Assembly: GCF_001613085.1 (NCBI RefSeq)
Contig: NZ_BDBR01000008.1
Span: forward strand, 124,001 to 188,000
Length of the DNA: 64,000 nt
From: Nocardia salmonicida NBRC 13393
Lineage (GTDB): Bacteria; Actinomycetota; Actinomycetes; Mycobacteriales; Mycobacteriaceae
Direction of reading: 5' to 3'
Shown here: piece after piece, positions 7,693-18,150 of the stretch
How positions within the stretch are numbered: the stretch's first letter is position 1
How the letters are laid out: each line of letters begins with the position of its first letter
Notes under the pieces: model-generated
Databases searched by the model: none
The model's input: the letters and a program-made list of their open reading frames with translations, nothing else
What the model was told of the DNA's origin: nothing
Made by a program: the position numbers and the translations under genes

Positions 7693-8945
7693 TTCGCGTT
7701 CTCCCACGGTGCGGCACCGGTGTCATAGCCCTCGGTCGGCCGGTTTGTGGTGTCGCCGTAGTTGGCGATGCGCGTGAGATCCTGTCCGATAGCGGTTGCT
7801 CGGGTCGCCTGGTCGACCCGCTTGGTGACGGGTGCGACCGCATCCTCCAGCTTTTGTTTCGCGTTGTCCGTCAACTTGCCTACCGGATCCTTGATGTAGT
7901 CGAGTAGTTTCTGAAAAGCCTCGACGAGCTCTTTGATCTTGAGAACCGTGTTGATGGCGTTGGTGACTATGGTCGCGATGTCAACGACGAGTTTGGCGAT
8001 CCGGGCAGCTCCCATCCCCGGGACGGCCGCGGACAAGATGTTGGCGACCGATTTTAGAGCACCTTTGATGTCGTCGAAATCGACATACTTGTTGAGCATC
8101 CCCCACAGGCCTTCGATGATCGCTTTGATCCCGTCCCTGATCAAATCGGCGACCACGCCCGCACAGTCGCTCACAACACGACCGACAGGGCCTTCCCACT
8201 TCATCGCGGCGATCTGCTTTGTTACCCAGTCCGTGAACGTTGCCGAGGCTTGACCGTCCCAGTTCGGGCTGTTGCCAGTGTTCCCGTCGATTCGCTTGAC
8301 TCCGGATTCGAGGTTCTCACCGCATGCTTCGAGTCCGTTGCCGGCCGATTTGTAGACGTCACCGAGCCTGCGGATCTCGGACCAGTTGCCGGGAATCGGC
8401 GACAAACATTTGCCCAGTGGATCTTGTTCGTTACCTGCGGCCCGAGTCATGCTCTTGATCGATTCGTTCACGCTGCCGAGCGTGGGGAAGATATCTGCGA
8501 TGAGACCGATGACGTCATCTTTATTCGCCGATGGTGGTTCGAGTTTGACTTCCTTCGGCTTCGGGTACGTAGCGGCACCCTCGTAGGCGGCCGTGGCGCC
8601 GGTCTCTTCGACGTTGTCGCCCACTGCGACAACGGATTCAGTGTGTGCGTTCAGCGCTGCGTAGGTTTTCTGATCCTGGCTGTGATACATCCAGGCGGCC
8701 TTGTTGAGTTCGGTACCGGTGCTCGCGGTGGTAGTCGCCAGCACGCCGTGGCGCTTGGACATCCAATCGGCGGCGTCATTGATGGGGTTTACCAGCGTGT
8801 CGATGATCGGTCCGTGGAGCCAATCAGCAGCCTTGCCCTCCTTCGCTACGAAGGCTGAGACCGCCTGGGCATCCTCAGCTATCGAGGTGATGAGGTTGCC
8901 GAGACCAGCAATCTCGCTGGGATTCGCCGCGAATGTTTCAGCCAT
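7689..8945 (-). CDS. WXG100/EspC-like candidate type VII secretion substrate
   Basis: 418 residues, with no Sec signal peptide. The N-terminal 95 residues are helical and end with Trp85 followed by a YHSQD sequence (residues 87-91), which fits the YxxxD/E export signal of mycobacterial type VII secretion. Around residues 228-245 there is a second WxG-like start (WDGQASATFTDWV). The C-terminal third is amphipathic helix rich in Val, Ile, Ala and Lys (IAKLVVDIATIVTNAIN). No toxin catalytic motif is visible at the C-terminus. Codon use is clearly lower in GC than in the flanking mptB and suf genes. The gene is coupled to the downstream proline-tailed gene. Confidence 0.65.
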   Translation of the reverse strand: MAETFAANPSEIAGLGNLITSIAEDAQAVSAFVAKEGKAADWLHGPIIDTLVNPINDAADWMSKRHGVLATTTASTGTELNKAAWMYHSQDQKTYAALNAHTESVVAVGDNVEETGATAAYEGAATYPKPKEVKLEPPSANKDDVIGLIADIFPTLGSVNESIKSMTRAAGNEQDPLGKCLSPIPGNWSEIRRLGDVYKSAGNGLEACGENLESGVKRIDGNTGNSPNWDGQASATFTDWVTKQIAAMKWEGPVGRVVSDCAGVVADLIRDGIKAIIEGLWGMLNKYVDFDDIKGALKSVANILSAAVPGMGAARIAKLVVDIATIVTNAINTVLKIKELVEAFQKLLDYIKDPVGKLTDNAKQKLEDAVAPVTKRVDQATRATAIGQDLTRIANYGDTTNRPTEGYDTGAAPWENAK

Positions 8946-9074
8946 CCGTGTTACGCCCTCACTCTGCGCTGCTCAACTAGGCGGAGCCGAATGCCGTTTC
9001 CCCCACCGCCGGACTCCCGCTCCGGTCGTGGTCGGACTGTAGGGGCACGACTATTGGGTGTCAACACCGCCGAA

Positions 9075-9701
9075 TCAGTTGCCGCCGAGGGCTCCGCTGA
9101 AGATTTCGGCAAGCTGGCGGATCTGGTCACACGGCTCTGGCACGGCAACCGGACCGGGAGGCACGGTAAGGCGCACAGTGAAGGTGCCATCGGGGGCTTC
9201 GAGGGACGCCGTGCATGAGCTGGGGACCTGTGGAGTCCGGTACAGCACGGCCTCGCGCCCGCCGATCAGGTCGGAGTGGAAAATGCTGTGGCCCGGGTTG
9301 CGCCTGATTTCGTCCAGCGTCATGTCGCTCGACGTCACCCCTAACCCGCCGGTCGGATACTTCTCACCATCGACGAATTCCTCACGCCAGAATTGGCAAC
9401 CGATTGTCGTCAAGAGGCTGGATGTGGTTTCGTCCGCAGCTCTTTCGCGAGTGGCCGGGTCGAATCCCGCCCGGGTCACCAGATCGTCGCCCACGCCGAC
9501 ACAGGGGTCGAACCGAACCTGGATGGCGCCTGTCTGTACCGGTGCAGGCGGGACCTGCACCTGCACCGAAGTGGAGGTCGTGGGTGCGGTCGTCGCCGAA
9601 ACGACCGTGTTCGCGCGGTCCTCGGTGGAGTTTCCCGTACACGCAACCAACGCCGTCGCACTGACCGCTAGGCAACCTGCGGCGAAGCTTCTTTTCATCA
9701 T
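9075..9701 (-). CDS. DUF3558-type secreted lipoprotein
   Basis: 208 residues counted from the ATG at 9701; a second ATG follows directly and an upstream ATG at 9761 would make the signal peptide too long. The N-terminus is a lipoprotein signal (KRSFAAGCLAVSATALVAC) with lipobox LVAC, then a Thr/Ser/Pro linker. The mature part has the DUF3558 pattern FDPCVGV...IGCQFWRE...SCTASLEAPDGTFTV...PEPCDQ with conserved cysteines. DUF3558 lipoproteins are numerous in Nocardia and often sit beside ESX-like genes; their function is not known to me. It heads the cassette, 129 bp upstream of the WXG-like gene. Confidence 0.75.
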   Translation of the reverse strand: MMKRSFAAGCLAVSATALVACTGNSTEDRANTVVSATTAPTTSTSVQVQVPPAPVQTGAIQVRFDPCVGVGDDLVTRAGFDPATRERAADETTSSLLTTIGCQFWREEFVDGEKYPTGGLGVTSSDMTLDEIRRNPGHSIFHSDLIGGREAVLYRTPQVPSSCTASLEAPDGTFTVRLTVPPGPVAVPEPCDQIRQLAEIFSGALGGN

Positions 9702-9850
9702 CGGAGCCCGATCGTTGAGGTCACCGCGCGATATCGGCAGCACCAGGCGGTCACTGGTCATTCGTGATCATTACAGAAGGCCGCCGCACCGAACGACTCG
9801 GTCCGAACGCTTACAACGGCCCTCGGCCGGTTGTGCAATGTCGGAGTGGA

Positions 9851-10780
9851 CTACCTGGGCGCTTCGGCGGGGGTCGGTGCGGTGACGGCCGGTGGTCCGA
9901 CGAACATCGGCTGCTGGCGCAACGAGAGCACCGAGGCGATGATCACGGCCACGCAGACCACTACGACCGCGCCGAGCGCCGCCCAGCCGATGCGCTGCGC
10001 GGACCGCTGATCACGGGCCGACAGCCAGCCGGGTACGAACAGGATGCCGAGCGCGCTCAATGTGCCCGCGGCCAGACCGCCCAGGTGACCCCATAGCGAG
10101 ATCCCCGGGATCGAGAAGCTGATCAGCACGTTCACGCCGATGACCACCAACATCGGCGTCGGGCTCTGCCGCAACCGGATCAGCGTCACGGTGACGGCGC
10201 CGAACAGGCCGTACACCGCACCGGAGGCGCCTGCGGTCGCCGTCACCGAGTCCGACAGCGCCATCACCGCGGCCGATCCGCCCAGCAGCGAGACCAGATA
10301 GACGCACCCGTACCTGACCCGGCCGAGGACCTGTTCGAGGTCGCGCCCCACGACATAGAGCGCGAACATATTGACCAGCAGATGGATCGCGCCGTAGTGC
10401 AGGAACCCCGACCCGAGCAGTCGCCACCACTCGCCGTCGGCGACCAGCAGCGGCACCAGGACGAACTCGCGGAACACCGACGAACCGCGATAGTTGTCCA
10501 TCGGACTACCGGCCTGGGCCGCGGTGACGAGATAGAGCAACACATTGACCGCGATCAACCCGTAGGTCACATACGGAACCGCCGCGCTCGCACGCGCCCC
10601 GCCGACGGTCCGCACCGGGCGCACATCCTGCTGCCCCTGCCGCACGCAGTCGACGCAGTGCTGCCCGACCGCGGCCGGGCGCAGGCATTCAGGACAGGCG
10701 GGCCGCCCGCATCGCGTACACGCGAGTCCGGTAGGCCGATCGGGATGACGGACACACGTGGGTGTGAGCGGGTTCGACAC
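9851..10780 (-). CDS. Rhomboid-family intramembrane serine protease with N-terminal zinc-binding domain
   Basis: 309 residues from GTG at 10780. Residues 1-45 hold paired Cys and His (CVRHPDRPTGLACTRC, CPEC, HCVDC) typical of a B-box-like zinc ribbon. Six or seven membrane helices follow. The catalytic Ser is in GASGAVYG, the partner His in WGHLGGLAAG, and the L1 loop and HLLVNMFALY His/Asn of the oxyanion region are present, so the enzyme should be active. Substrates are unknown. The C-terminus ends in a short Pro/Ala tail outside the membrane. It is divergent from sufR; it is not at this position in M. tuberculosis. Confidence 0.85.
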   Translation of the reverse strand: MSNPLTPTCVRHPDRPTGLACTRCGRPACPECLRPAAVGQHCVDCVRQGQQDVRPVRTVGGARASAAVPYVTYGLIAVNVLLYLVTAAQAGSPMDNYRGSSVFREFVLVPLLVADGEWWRLLGSGFLHYGAIHLLVNMFALYVVGRDLEQVLGRVRYGCVYLVSLLGGSAAVMALSDSVTATAGASGAVYGLFGAVTVTLIRLRQSPTPMLVVIGVNVLISFSIPGISLWGHLGGLAAGTLSALGILFVPGWLSARDQRSAQRIGWAALGAVVVVCVAVIIASVLSLRQQPMFVGPPAVTAPTPAEAPR

Positions 10781-11062
10781 CCTGTCATCGTGCCAGACCA
10801 CGCCCGCTGCCCGCCTTGTTCGCCACAGCGCACCTGGACTGTCGATCACTTCGGTTGTGGTGCGAATATCGTCGTCGAGCAACGCCGTGAGAGCGCGGTG
10901 AAGCACTCTCCGGCACCAGGTGCGTAGCGGGTGATCGCGGTCGAAGACCTGTGCGATGGGTCACCCGGCCACGCGTCGGTGATCGGTCCGCAGGGGCCGC
11001 ACCTGGGGTTTTGTCGGGCGGGAGAGTGCCCCGATGATCTTCATCGCAGGTCAGGGCACCCT
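10781..11062. other. Intergenic region between rhomboid gene and sufR
   Basis: With the sufR promoter this gap is 335 bp. I see no convincing gene, RNA structure or strong promoter for the rhomboid gene here. Upstream in-frame extension of the rhomboid reading frame exists (to 10906), but the zinc-binding N-terminus begins at 10780. Confidence 0.4.
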
Positions 11063-11100
11063 TTGTCAGGTTACCCTTATTAGATTTAAGGAAGTAATTC
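11063..11100 (+). promoter_or_regulatory. AT-rich promoter region of the suf operon
   Basis: This is the only AT-rich stretch in the gap. It contains TTGTCA at 11063 and TAGATT at 11081, but their spacing of 12 bp is too short for one promoter, so the exact hexamers are uncertain. It lies directly upstream of the SufR-type operator. Confidence 0.4.
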
Positions 11101-11104
11101 CGCC

Positions 11105-11119
11105 ACACTGGTGTTGTGA
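11105..11119. promoter_or_regulatory. SufR operator, ACACT-N5-TGTGA
   Basis: The sequence ACACTGGTGTTGTGA is an inverted repeat that matches, as I recall it, the ACACT-N5-TGTGA site bound by M. tuberculosis SufR. The right half contains the GTG start codon of sufR (11116). Binding of cluster-loaded SufR here would autorepress the whole operon. Confidence 0.75.
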
Positions 11120-11910
11120 AAACCGTGGGTTTGCGGACAGGCGTGGAAAGTGACGGTCGTAAGACGACCGGCGCTCGGTCGTCCGCTGTCCCCGCGGCGA
11201 CCGCGCACGAAGGGCAGACCAGGGCGGCCATCGTCCAGTTGCTGCTCGAGCAGGGGCCCATCACCGCGACGGCGATCGGCACCGAACTCGGTCTCGCGCC
11301 CGCCGGGGTCCGCAGGCACCTCGACGCGCTCATCGACGCGGGTCAGGCTCGGGCGAGCCGCTCGGCGCCGTGGCAGCAGAAGGGGCGCGGCAGGCCGGCC
11401 AAGCAGTACCAGCTCACCGCGGCAGGCCGGGGCAATCTCGGTCACGCCTACGACGATCTGGCCGGGGCGGCGATTCGTCAGCTCGGTGAGATCGGTGGCG
11501 ACGCCGCGATCGCCGAATTCGCCCGCAAGCGGGTTCGCGTGATCGTCGACGGCATCGAGCCCGTCGCCGACCACACCGCACCGGTGATCGAAGCGAAGGT
11601 GGAGGAGATCGCGGAAGCGTTCGCCGAGGCCGGTTTCGCCGCCACCACCCGTCAGGTCGGCGCCGGTGTGCAGATCTGTCAGCACCACTGCCCGGTGGCC
11701 CATGTCGCCGAGGAGTTCCCGCAGTTGTGCGCCGCCGAATTGGACGCTTTCCGCGACCTGCTCGGTACCCACGTGCAGCGCCTTGCGACGATCGCCAACG
11801 GTGATTGCGCCTGCACCACCCACGTACCGCTGGTCGCGGTGCCGAAGATCCCAACCGCCGCACAGCCCGCGGCGGGACGAACGAACGACTCCGGAAGGAG
11901 TGCCGAATGA
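11116..11910 (+). CDS. sufR: SufR, Fe-S cluster-dependent repressor of the suf operon
   Basis: 264 residues, GTG start. A winged helix-turn-helix spans about residues 33-105 ([35 protein letters not shown]). The C-terminal domain carries candidate [4Fe-4S] ligands Cys188, Cys192 and Cys205 (ICQHHC...QLC) and Cys231/Cys233 (GDCAC). It senses Fe-S status or nitric oxide and releases the operator when the cluster is lost. A downstream in-frame start would still keep the HTH; GTG 11116 overlaps the operator, so start choice is not fully settled. It overlaps sufB by 4 nt (ATGA). Counterpart of Rv1460. Confidence 0.9.
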   Translation: MKTVGLRTGVESDGRKTTGARSSAVPAATAHEGQTRAAIVQLLLEQGPITATAIGTELGLAPAGVRRHLDALIDAGQARASRSAPWQQKGRGRPAKQYQLTAAGRGNLGHAYDDLAGAAIRQLGEIGGDAAIAEFARKRVRVIVDGIEPVADHTAPVIEAKVEEIAEAFAEAGFAATTRQVGAGVQICQHHCPVAHVAEEFPQLCAAELDAFRDLLGTHVQRLATIANGDCACTTHVPLVAVPKIPTAAQPAAGRTNDSGRSAE

Positions 11911-13343
11911 CGACCTCGACCGACCAGGTACAACCGCTTACCCAGGACGAAACCATCGCCTCGCTGGGCACCTACGGTTACGGCTGGTCCGACTCCGATG
12001 TGGCAGGCGCCAGCGCCCAACGTGGCCTGTCGGAGGCTGTCGTTCGCGACATCTCGGCCAAGAAGAGCGAAGAGGAGTGGATGCTCGACCTGCGCCTCAA
12101 GGCGCTGCGCATCTTCGACCGCAAGCCCATGCCGAACTGGGGTTCCAACCTCGAGGGCATCGACTTCGACAACATCAAGTACTTCGTGCGCTCGTCCGAG
12201 AAGCAGGCCGAGAGCTGGGAAGACCTGCCCGAGGACATCAAGAACACCTACGACAAGCTTGGCATCCCGGAAGCGGAGAAGCAGCGTCTGGTCTCCGGTG
12301 TCGCGGCGCAGTACGAGTCCGAGGTCGTCTACCACTCCATCCGCGAGGACCTGGAGAAGCAGGGCGTCATCTTCCTCGACACCGATACGGCGTTGAAGGA
12401 GCACCCGGAGATCTTCCACAAGTACTTCGGTTCGGTCATCCCCGCCGGTGACAACAAGTTCTCCGCGCTCAACACCGCCGTCTGGTCGGGTGGCTCGTTC
12501 ATCTACGTGCCGCCGGGCGTGCACGTCGACATTCCGCTGCAGGCCTACTTCCGGATCAACACCGAGAACATGGGCCAGTTCGAGCGGACGCTGATCATCG
12601 TCGACGAGGACGCCTACGTCCACTACGTCGAGGGTTGTACAGCCCCGATCTACAAGTCCGACTCGCTGCACTCCGCGGTCGTCGAGATCATCGTGAAGAA
12701 GGGCGGCCGCTGCCGCTACACGACCATCCAGAACTGGTCGAACAACGTGTTCAACCTGGTCACCAAGCGTGCCAAGGCCGAAGCGGGCGCCACCATGGAG
12801 TGGGTCGACGGCAACATCGGCTCCAAGGTCACCATGAAGTACCCGGCGGTCTGGATGACCGGCGAGCACGCGCACGGCGAGGTCCTCTCCGTCGCGTTCG
12901 CCGGCCCCGGCCAGCACCAGGACACCGGCGCCAAGATGCTGCACCTGGCCCCGCACACCTCCTCGACCATCGTGTCGAAGTCGGTGGCGCGTGGCGGCGG
13001 TCGCGCGTCGTACCGCGGTCTGGTCCAGATCAACAAGGGCGCCCACGGTTCCAAGTCGACCGTGAAGTGTGACGCGCTGCTGGTCGACACCATCAGCCGC
13101 TCCGACACCTACCCCTACGTCGACATCCGCGAGGACGACGTGACGATGGGTCACGAGGCGACCGTCTCCAAGGTCTCCGAGGAGCAGCTGTTCTACCTGA
13201 TGAGCCGTGGCCTCACCGAGGACGAGGCGATGGCGATGATCGTGCGTGGCTTCGTGGAGCCGATCGCCAAGGAACTGCCGATGGAATACGCATTGGAACT
13301 GAACCGGCTCATCGAGCTGCAGATGGAAGGGGCCGTGGGCTGA
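11907..13343 (+). CDS. sufB: Fe-S cluster scaffold subunit SufB
   Basis: 478 residues, the normal length of SufB without an intein; the M. tuberculosis homologue (Rv1461) is interrupted by one. SufB forms the SufBC2D scaffold on which clusters are built. The C-terminal beta-helix and the Arg/Glu-rich region are intact through [24 protein letters not shown], a stretch shared with SufD. The conserved KCDALLVD Cys is a candidate sulfur acceptor. A strong GGAAGGAG lies 7 nt before the ATG, within the sufR 3' end. Confidence 0.95.
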   Translation: MTTSTDQVQPLTQDETIASLGTYGYGWSDSDVAGASAQRGLSEAVVRDISAKKSEEEWMLDLRLKALRIFDRKPMPNWGSNLEGIDFDNIKYFVRSSEKQAESWEDLPEDIKNTYDKLGIPEAEKQRLVSGVAAQYESEVVYHSIREDLEKQGVIFLDTDTALKEHPEIFHKYFGSVIPAGDNKFSALNTAVWSGGSFIYVPPGVHVDIPLQAYFRINTENMGQFERTLIIVDEDAYVHYVEGCTAPIYKSDSLHSAVVEIIVKKGGRCRYTTIQNWSNNVFNLVTKRAKAEAGATMEWVDGNIGSKVTMKYPAVWMTGEHAHGEVLSVAFAGPGQHQDTGAKMLHLAPHTSSTIVSKSVARGGGRASYRGLVQINKGAHGSKSTVKCDALLVDTISRSDTYPYVDIREDDVTMGHEATVSKVSEEQLFYLMSRGLTEDEAMAMIVRGFVEPIAKELPMEYALELNRLIELQMEGAVG

Positions 13344-14521
13344 TGTCGACGCTCGAGACGCCGATCCAGAATCCTGGCGCGGGCGCCGCGGTCAACAAGG
13401 GCGAGGTCTTCACCTCGTTCGACGTCGACCAGTTCGAGATTCCGTCGGGTCGCGACGAGGCGTGGCGGTTCACCCCGCTGCGTCGGCTGCGCGGCCTGCA
13501 CGACGGCACCGCCGTCGCCGATGGTCAGGCAGTGGTCGAGGTGAGCGAGGTCGCCGGAGTCACCGTGGAAACGGTGGGCCGCACCGACTCTCGTCTCGGC
13601 CAGGCCGGTACCCCCGCCGATCGTGTCGCCGCTCAGGCCTATTCGGGTTTCTCCGAGGCGACCGTGATCACCGTCGGCCCGGAAACCGAGGTGTCGGACC
13701 CGGTGACGGTCACCATCACCGGTCCCGGTGAGGGCAAGACCGCCTACGGTCACCTGCAGGTACGCCTGGACAACTTCGCCGTCGCCACCGTGGTCATCGA
13801 CCAGCGCGGCAGCGGAACCTACGCCGAGAACGTCGAATTCGTGCTCGGTGACAGCGCCAAGCTCACCGTCGTCGCGGTCCAGGAATGGAACGAAGACGCC
13901 GTGCACGTCACCGCGCATCACCTGAAGCTCGGCCGTGACGCGAACCTGCGCCACGTGTCGGCCACGCTGGGCGGCGACCTGGTTCGTCTGTCGGGCACCG
14001 TGCGCTACGCCGGTCCCGGTGGTGAGGCGGAGCTGTTCGGTCTGTACTTCGCCGACGCCGGCCAGCATTTCGAGCAGCGCCTGCTGGTCGATCACGCCGA
14101 GCCCAATTGCAAGTCCAATGTGCTGTACAAGGGTGCGCTGCAGGGCGATCCGGCCTCGGCCAAGGGCGATGCTCGCACGGTCTGGATCGGCGATGTGCTG
14201 ATCCGCGCGGCCGCCGAGGGCACCGACACCTACGAGGCCAACCGCAACCTGGTGCTCACCGACGGCGCGCGCGCCGACTCGGTGCCGAACCTGGAGATCG
14301 AGACCGGCGAGATCGCCGGTGCCGGACACGCGAGTGCCACCGGCCGTTTCGACGACGAGCAGCTGTTCTACCTGCGCGCTCGCGGCATTCCCGAAGACGT
14401 CGCCCGCCGCTTGGTCGTGCGTGGCTTCTTCTTCGAGATCATCCAGAAGGTCACAGTCCCCGAGGTCCGGGAGCGGCTCGAGGCGGCCATCGAGGCCGAG
14501 CTCGCCACTGTCGGTATCTGA
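13343..14521 (+). CDS. sufD: Fe-S cluster assembly protein SufD
   Basis: 392 residues. It starts in the TGATG overlap with the sufB stop, so the two scaffold partners are coupled. Its C-terminus repeats the SufB-type motif (FDDEQLFYLRARGIPEDVARRLVVRGFF). The middle beta-helix is less conserved, as usual. SufD partners with SufB and SufC in cluster assembly and iron entry. Counterpart of Rv1462. Confidence 0.93.
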   Translation: MSTLETPIQNPGAGAAVNKGEVFTSFDVDQFEIPSGRDEAWRFTPLRRLRGLHDGTAVADGQAVVEVSEVAGVTVETVGRTDSRLGQAGTPADRVAAQAYSGFSEATVITVGPETEVSDPVTVTITGPGEGKTAYGHLQVRLDNFAVATVVIDQRGSGTYAENVEFVLGDSAKLTVVAVQEWNEDAVHVTAHHLKLGRDANLRHVSATLGGDLVRLSGTVRYAGPGGEAELFGLYFADAGQHFEQRLLVDHAEPNCKSNVLYKGALQGDPASAKGDARTVWIGDVLIRAAAEGTDTYEANRNLVLTDGARADSVPNLEIETGEIAGAGHASATGRFDDEQLFYLRARGIPEDVARRLVVRGFFFEIIQKVTVPEVRERLEAAIEAELATVGI

Positions 14522-14553
14522 CACCACTTACTGCAACGAAGGATTCGAATTCG

Positions 14554-16576
<2,023 letters not shown>

Positions 16577-16579
16577 CTC

Positions 16580-17062
16580 ATGCGTATGGAGCAGATGTAC
16601 CAGGAAGTGATCCTGGATCACTACAAGCACCCGCACCACCGCGGGCTGCGGGAACCGTTCGGTGCGCAGGTGCACCACGTGAACCCGACCTGTGGTGACG
16701 AAGTGACGATGCGGGTGCAGATCGACGACGCCGGCGAGGTCGCCGACGTCTCCTACGACGGCCAGGGCTGTTCGATCAGCCAGGCCGCCACCTCGATCCT
16801 CACCGATCAGGTGATCGGGCTGCCGGTGCAGCAGGCGCTGAAGGTCGTCGACTCGTTCAGCGAGATGATCTCCAGCCGCGGCACCGTCGAAGGCGACGAG
16901 GACATGATCGGTGACGGCATCGCCCTCGCCGGTGTCAGCAAATACCCGGCGCGGGTCAAGTGCGCGCTGCTGGGGTGGATGGCGTTCAAAGACGCTGTCG
17001 TGCAGATCAGTTCGGCCGAGGAAACCAAGGCACCGATGGGAAATGGGGAGTCTGCCACATGA
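16580..17062 (+). CDS. sufU: Zinc-dependent sulfur carrier SufU
   Basis: 160 residues. Zinc ligands Cys38 and Asp40 (NPTCGD), Cys64 (GQGCSIS) and Cys128 (RVKCALLGW) are all present, together with the GQGCSISQAATS loop and the 18-21 residue insertion that marks SufU rather than IscU. It accepts the persulfide from SufS by zinc-ligand swapping. The stop overlaps the sufT start by 4 nt. Counterpart of Rv1465. Confidence 0.93.
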   Translation: MRMEQMYQEVILDHYKHPHHRGLREPFGAQVHHVNPTCGDEVTMRVQIDDAGEVADVSYDGQGCSISQAATSILTDQVIGLPVQQALKVVDSFSEMISSRGTVEGDEDMIGDGIALAGVSKYPARVKCALLGWMAFKDAVVQISSAEETKAPMGNGESAT

Positions 17063-17484
17063 GTGAGAGCACCGATACCGCACAGATCCCGGAAGCCGCC
17101 GAGGCCGCCGAGGTCGACAAAGCTGTCGAGGCCGTCGAGACCGTCGAGGTCGAGTTGACGGCCGAACAGATCCAGCACGTCGAAGACCTCGAAGAGGCGA
17201 TGCGCGACGTCGTCGACCCCGAACTCGGCATCAATGTCGTCGATCTCGGCCTGGTCTACGGCCTTTCGGTCGACGCGGAGAACATCTGCACCCTCGACAT
17301 GACGCTCACCTCGGCGGCCTGTCCGCTGACCGACGTCATCGAGGACCAGTCCCGCAACGCGCTGGTGCGCAGCGGTCTGGTCGAGGACCTGAAGATCAAC
17401 TGGGTCTGGATGCCCCCGTGGGGCCCGGACAAGATCACCGATGACGGCCGCGAACAGCTGCGCGCCCTCGGCTTCACGGTGTAG
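17059..17484 (+). CDS. sufT: SufT-type Fe-S maturation factor (MIP18/DUF59 domain)
   Basis: 141 residues. The first 35 are acidic, with repeated EA(A/V)E units, and probably disordered. The DUF59 domain starts at about residue 36 (LEEAMRDVVDPELGINVVDLGLVYGL), with the conserved TSAACPL Cys in the middle and PPWGPDKIT near the end. It assists Fe-S maturation and closes the suf operon, as Rv1466 does. The ATGA overlap with sufU fixes the start. Confidence 0.9.
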   Translation: MSESTDTAQIPEAAEAAEVDKAVEAVETVEVELTAEQIQHVEDLEEAMRDVVDPELGINVVDLGLVYGLSVDAENICTLDMTLTSAACPLTDVIEDQSRNALVRSGLVEDLKINWVWMPPWGPDKITDDGREQLRALGFTV

Positions 17485-17497
17485 CACTGCGCTTTTC

Positions 17498-17526
17498 GGG
17501 CCCGGATCCTTGATGGATCCGGGCCC
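17498..17526 (+). terminator. suf operon terminator
   Basis: Perfect 12-bp stem GGGCCCGGATCC / GGATCCGGGCCC with a TTGAT loop, 13 nt after the sufT stop. Confidence 0.75.
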
Positions 17527-17661
17527 TCGGCGTTTCGGTGTGATCATGCGCCGACAGGTCGCAGTGTGATCTTTCTCGGTTCGGTTGGCCATGACCGGGC
17601 GATCAGTGATGATCTTGAAGGTTCCGGACTTTCGGAACTGTTTTCAGAGGAGATCTTTCGA

Positions 17662-18090
17662 ATGAGTTTCATGGGTAAGGCCGGCTTCGCCGTTGCGGCG
17701 CTGGGTCTTGCGGCCGGGTCGGTGTTCGGCGCCGGTTCGGCGAGCGCGGCGGGCGACCAGTGGGCATCGATCGCTGTGAGCGACGGCCAGGCGATCTATG
17801 GCACCAGCGTCAACCAGGCCGACGTCGCGTCCGCCGAGTCCGCCGCCGTCGCCGACTGCTACTTGGCGGATTGCCAAGCTGTGCTGACCTGGGCCAACGG
17901 CTGTGGCGTCCTGGTCGAGAGCAACAAGGCCCTCGCGTGGGCGTCGGGTGCGACTCGGGCAGAGGCCGAGCGCAAGGCCTTCGACCAGCTGTCGACGTGG
18001 ACGCCGACCGCGGTGCTGGCCAACACCGGCTCGGCGAACCTGAGCGGTGCCCACGTTGTCGACGCGATCTGCACGGTGAACGCGCGCTGA
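17662..18090 (+). CDS. Secreted DUF4189-type protein (copy 1)
   Basis: 142 residues with a Sec signal peptide (GKAGFAVAALGLAAGSVFGAGSASA, cut near residue 30). The mature part has the DUF4189 layout: IAVSDGQAIYGTSVNQADVASAESAAVADC, then C-x4-C, a WANGCGVLV strand and a last Cys in AICTVN; four Cys suggest two disulfides. An ATG start with GAGGAG upstream replaces the longer in-frame option at 17566. The function of the family is unknown. A second copy lies at 21091. Confidence 0.75.
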   Translation: MSFMGKAGFAVAALGLAAGSVFGAGSASAAGDQWASIAVSDGQAIYGTSVNQADVASAESAAVADCYLADCQAVLTWANGCGVLVESNKALAWASGATRAEAERKAFDQLSTWTPTAVLANTGSANLSGAHVVDAICTVNAR

Positions 18091-18103
18091 TCATCGCGTA
18101 GCG

Positions 18104-18140
18104 AACGGGCCCGAATCCCTCGAAAGGATTCGGGCCCGTT
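18104..18140. terminator. Bidirectional terminator
   Basis: Perfect 15-bp stem (AACGGGCCCGAATCC and its complement) with a 7-nt loop, flanked by A/T-rich ends, between convergent genes ending at 18090 and 18151. Confidence 0.85.
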
Positions 18141-18150
18141 TCGTTGTGTA

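Noticed and set aside
11679..13154. A 491-codon minus-strand frame opposite sufR-sufB
   Set aside because: Antisense shadow; the plus strand encodes well-conserved SufR and SufB with a good ribosome-binding site.
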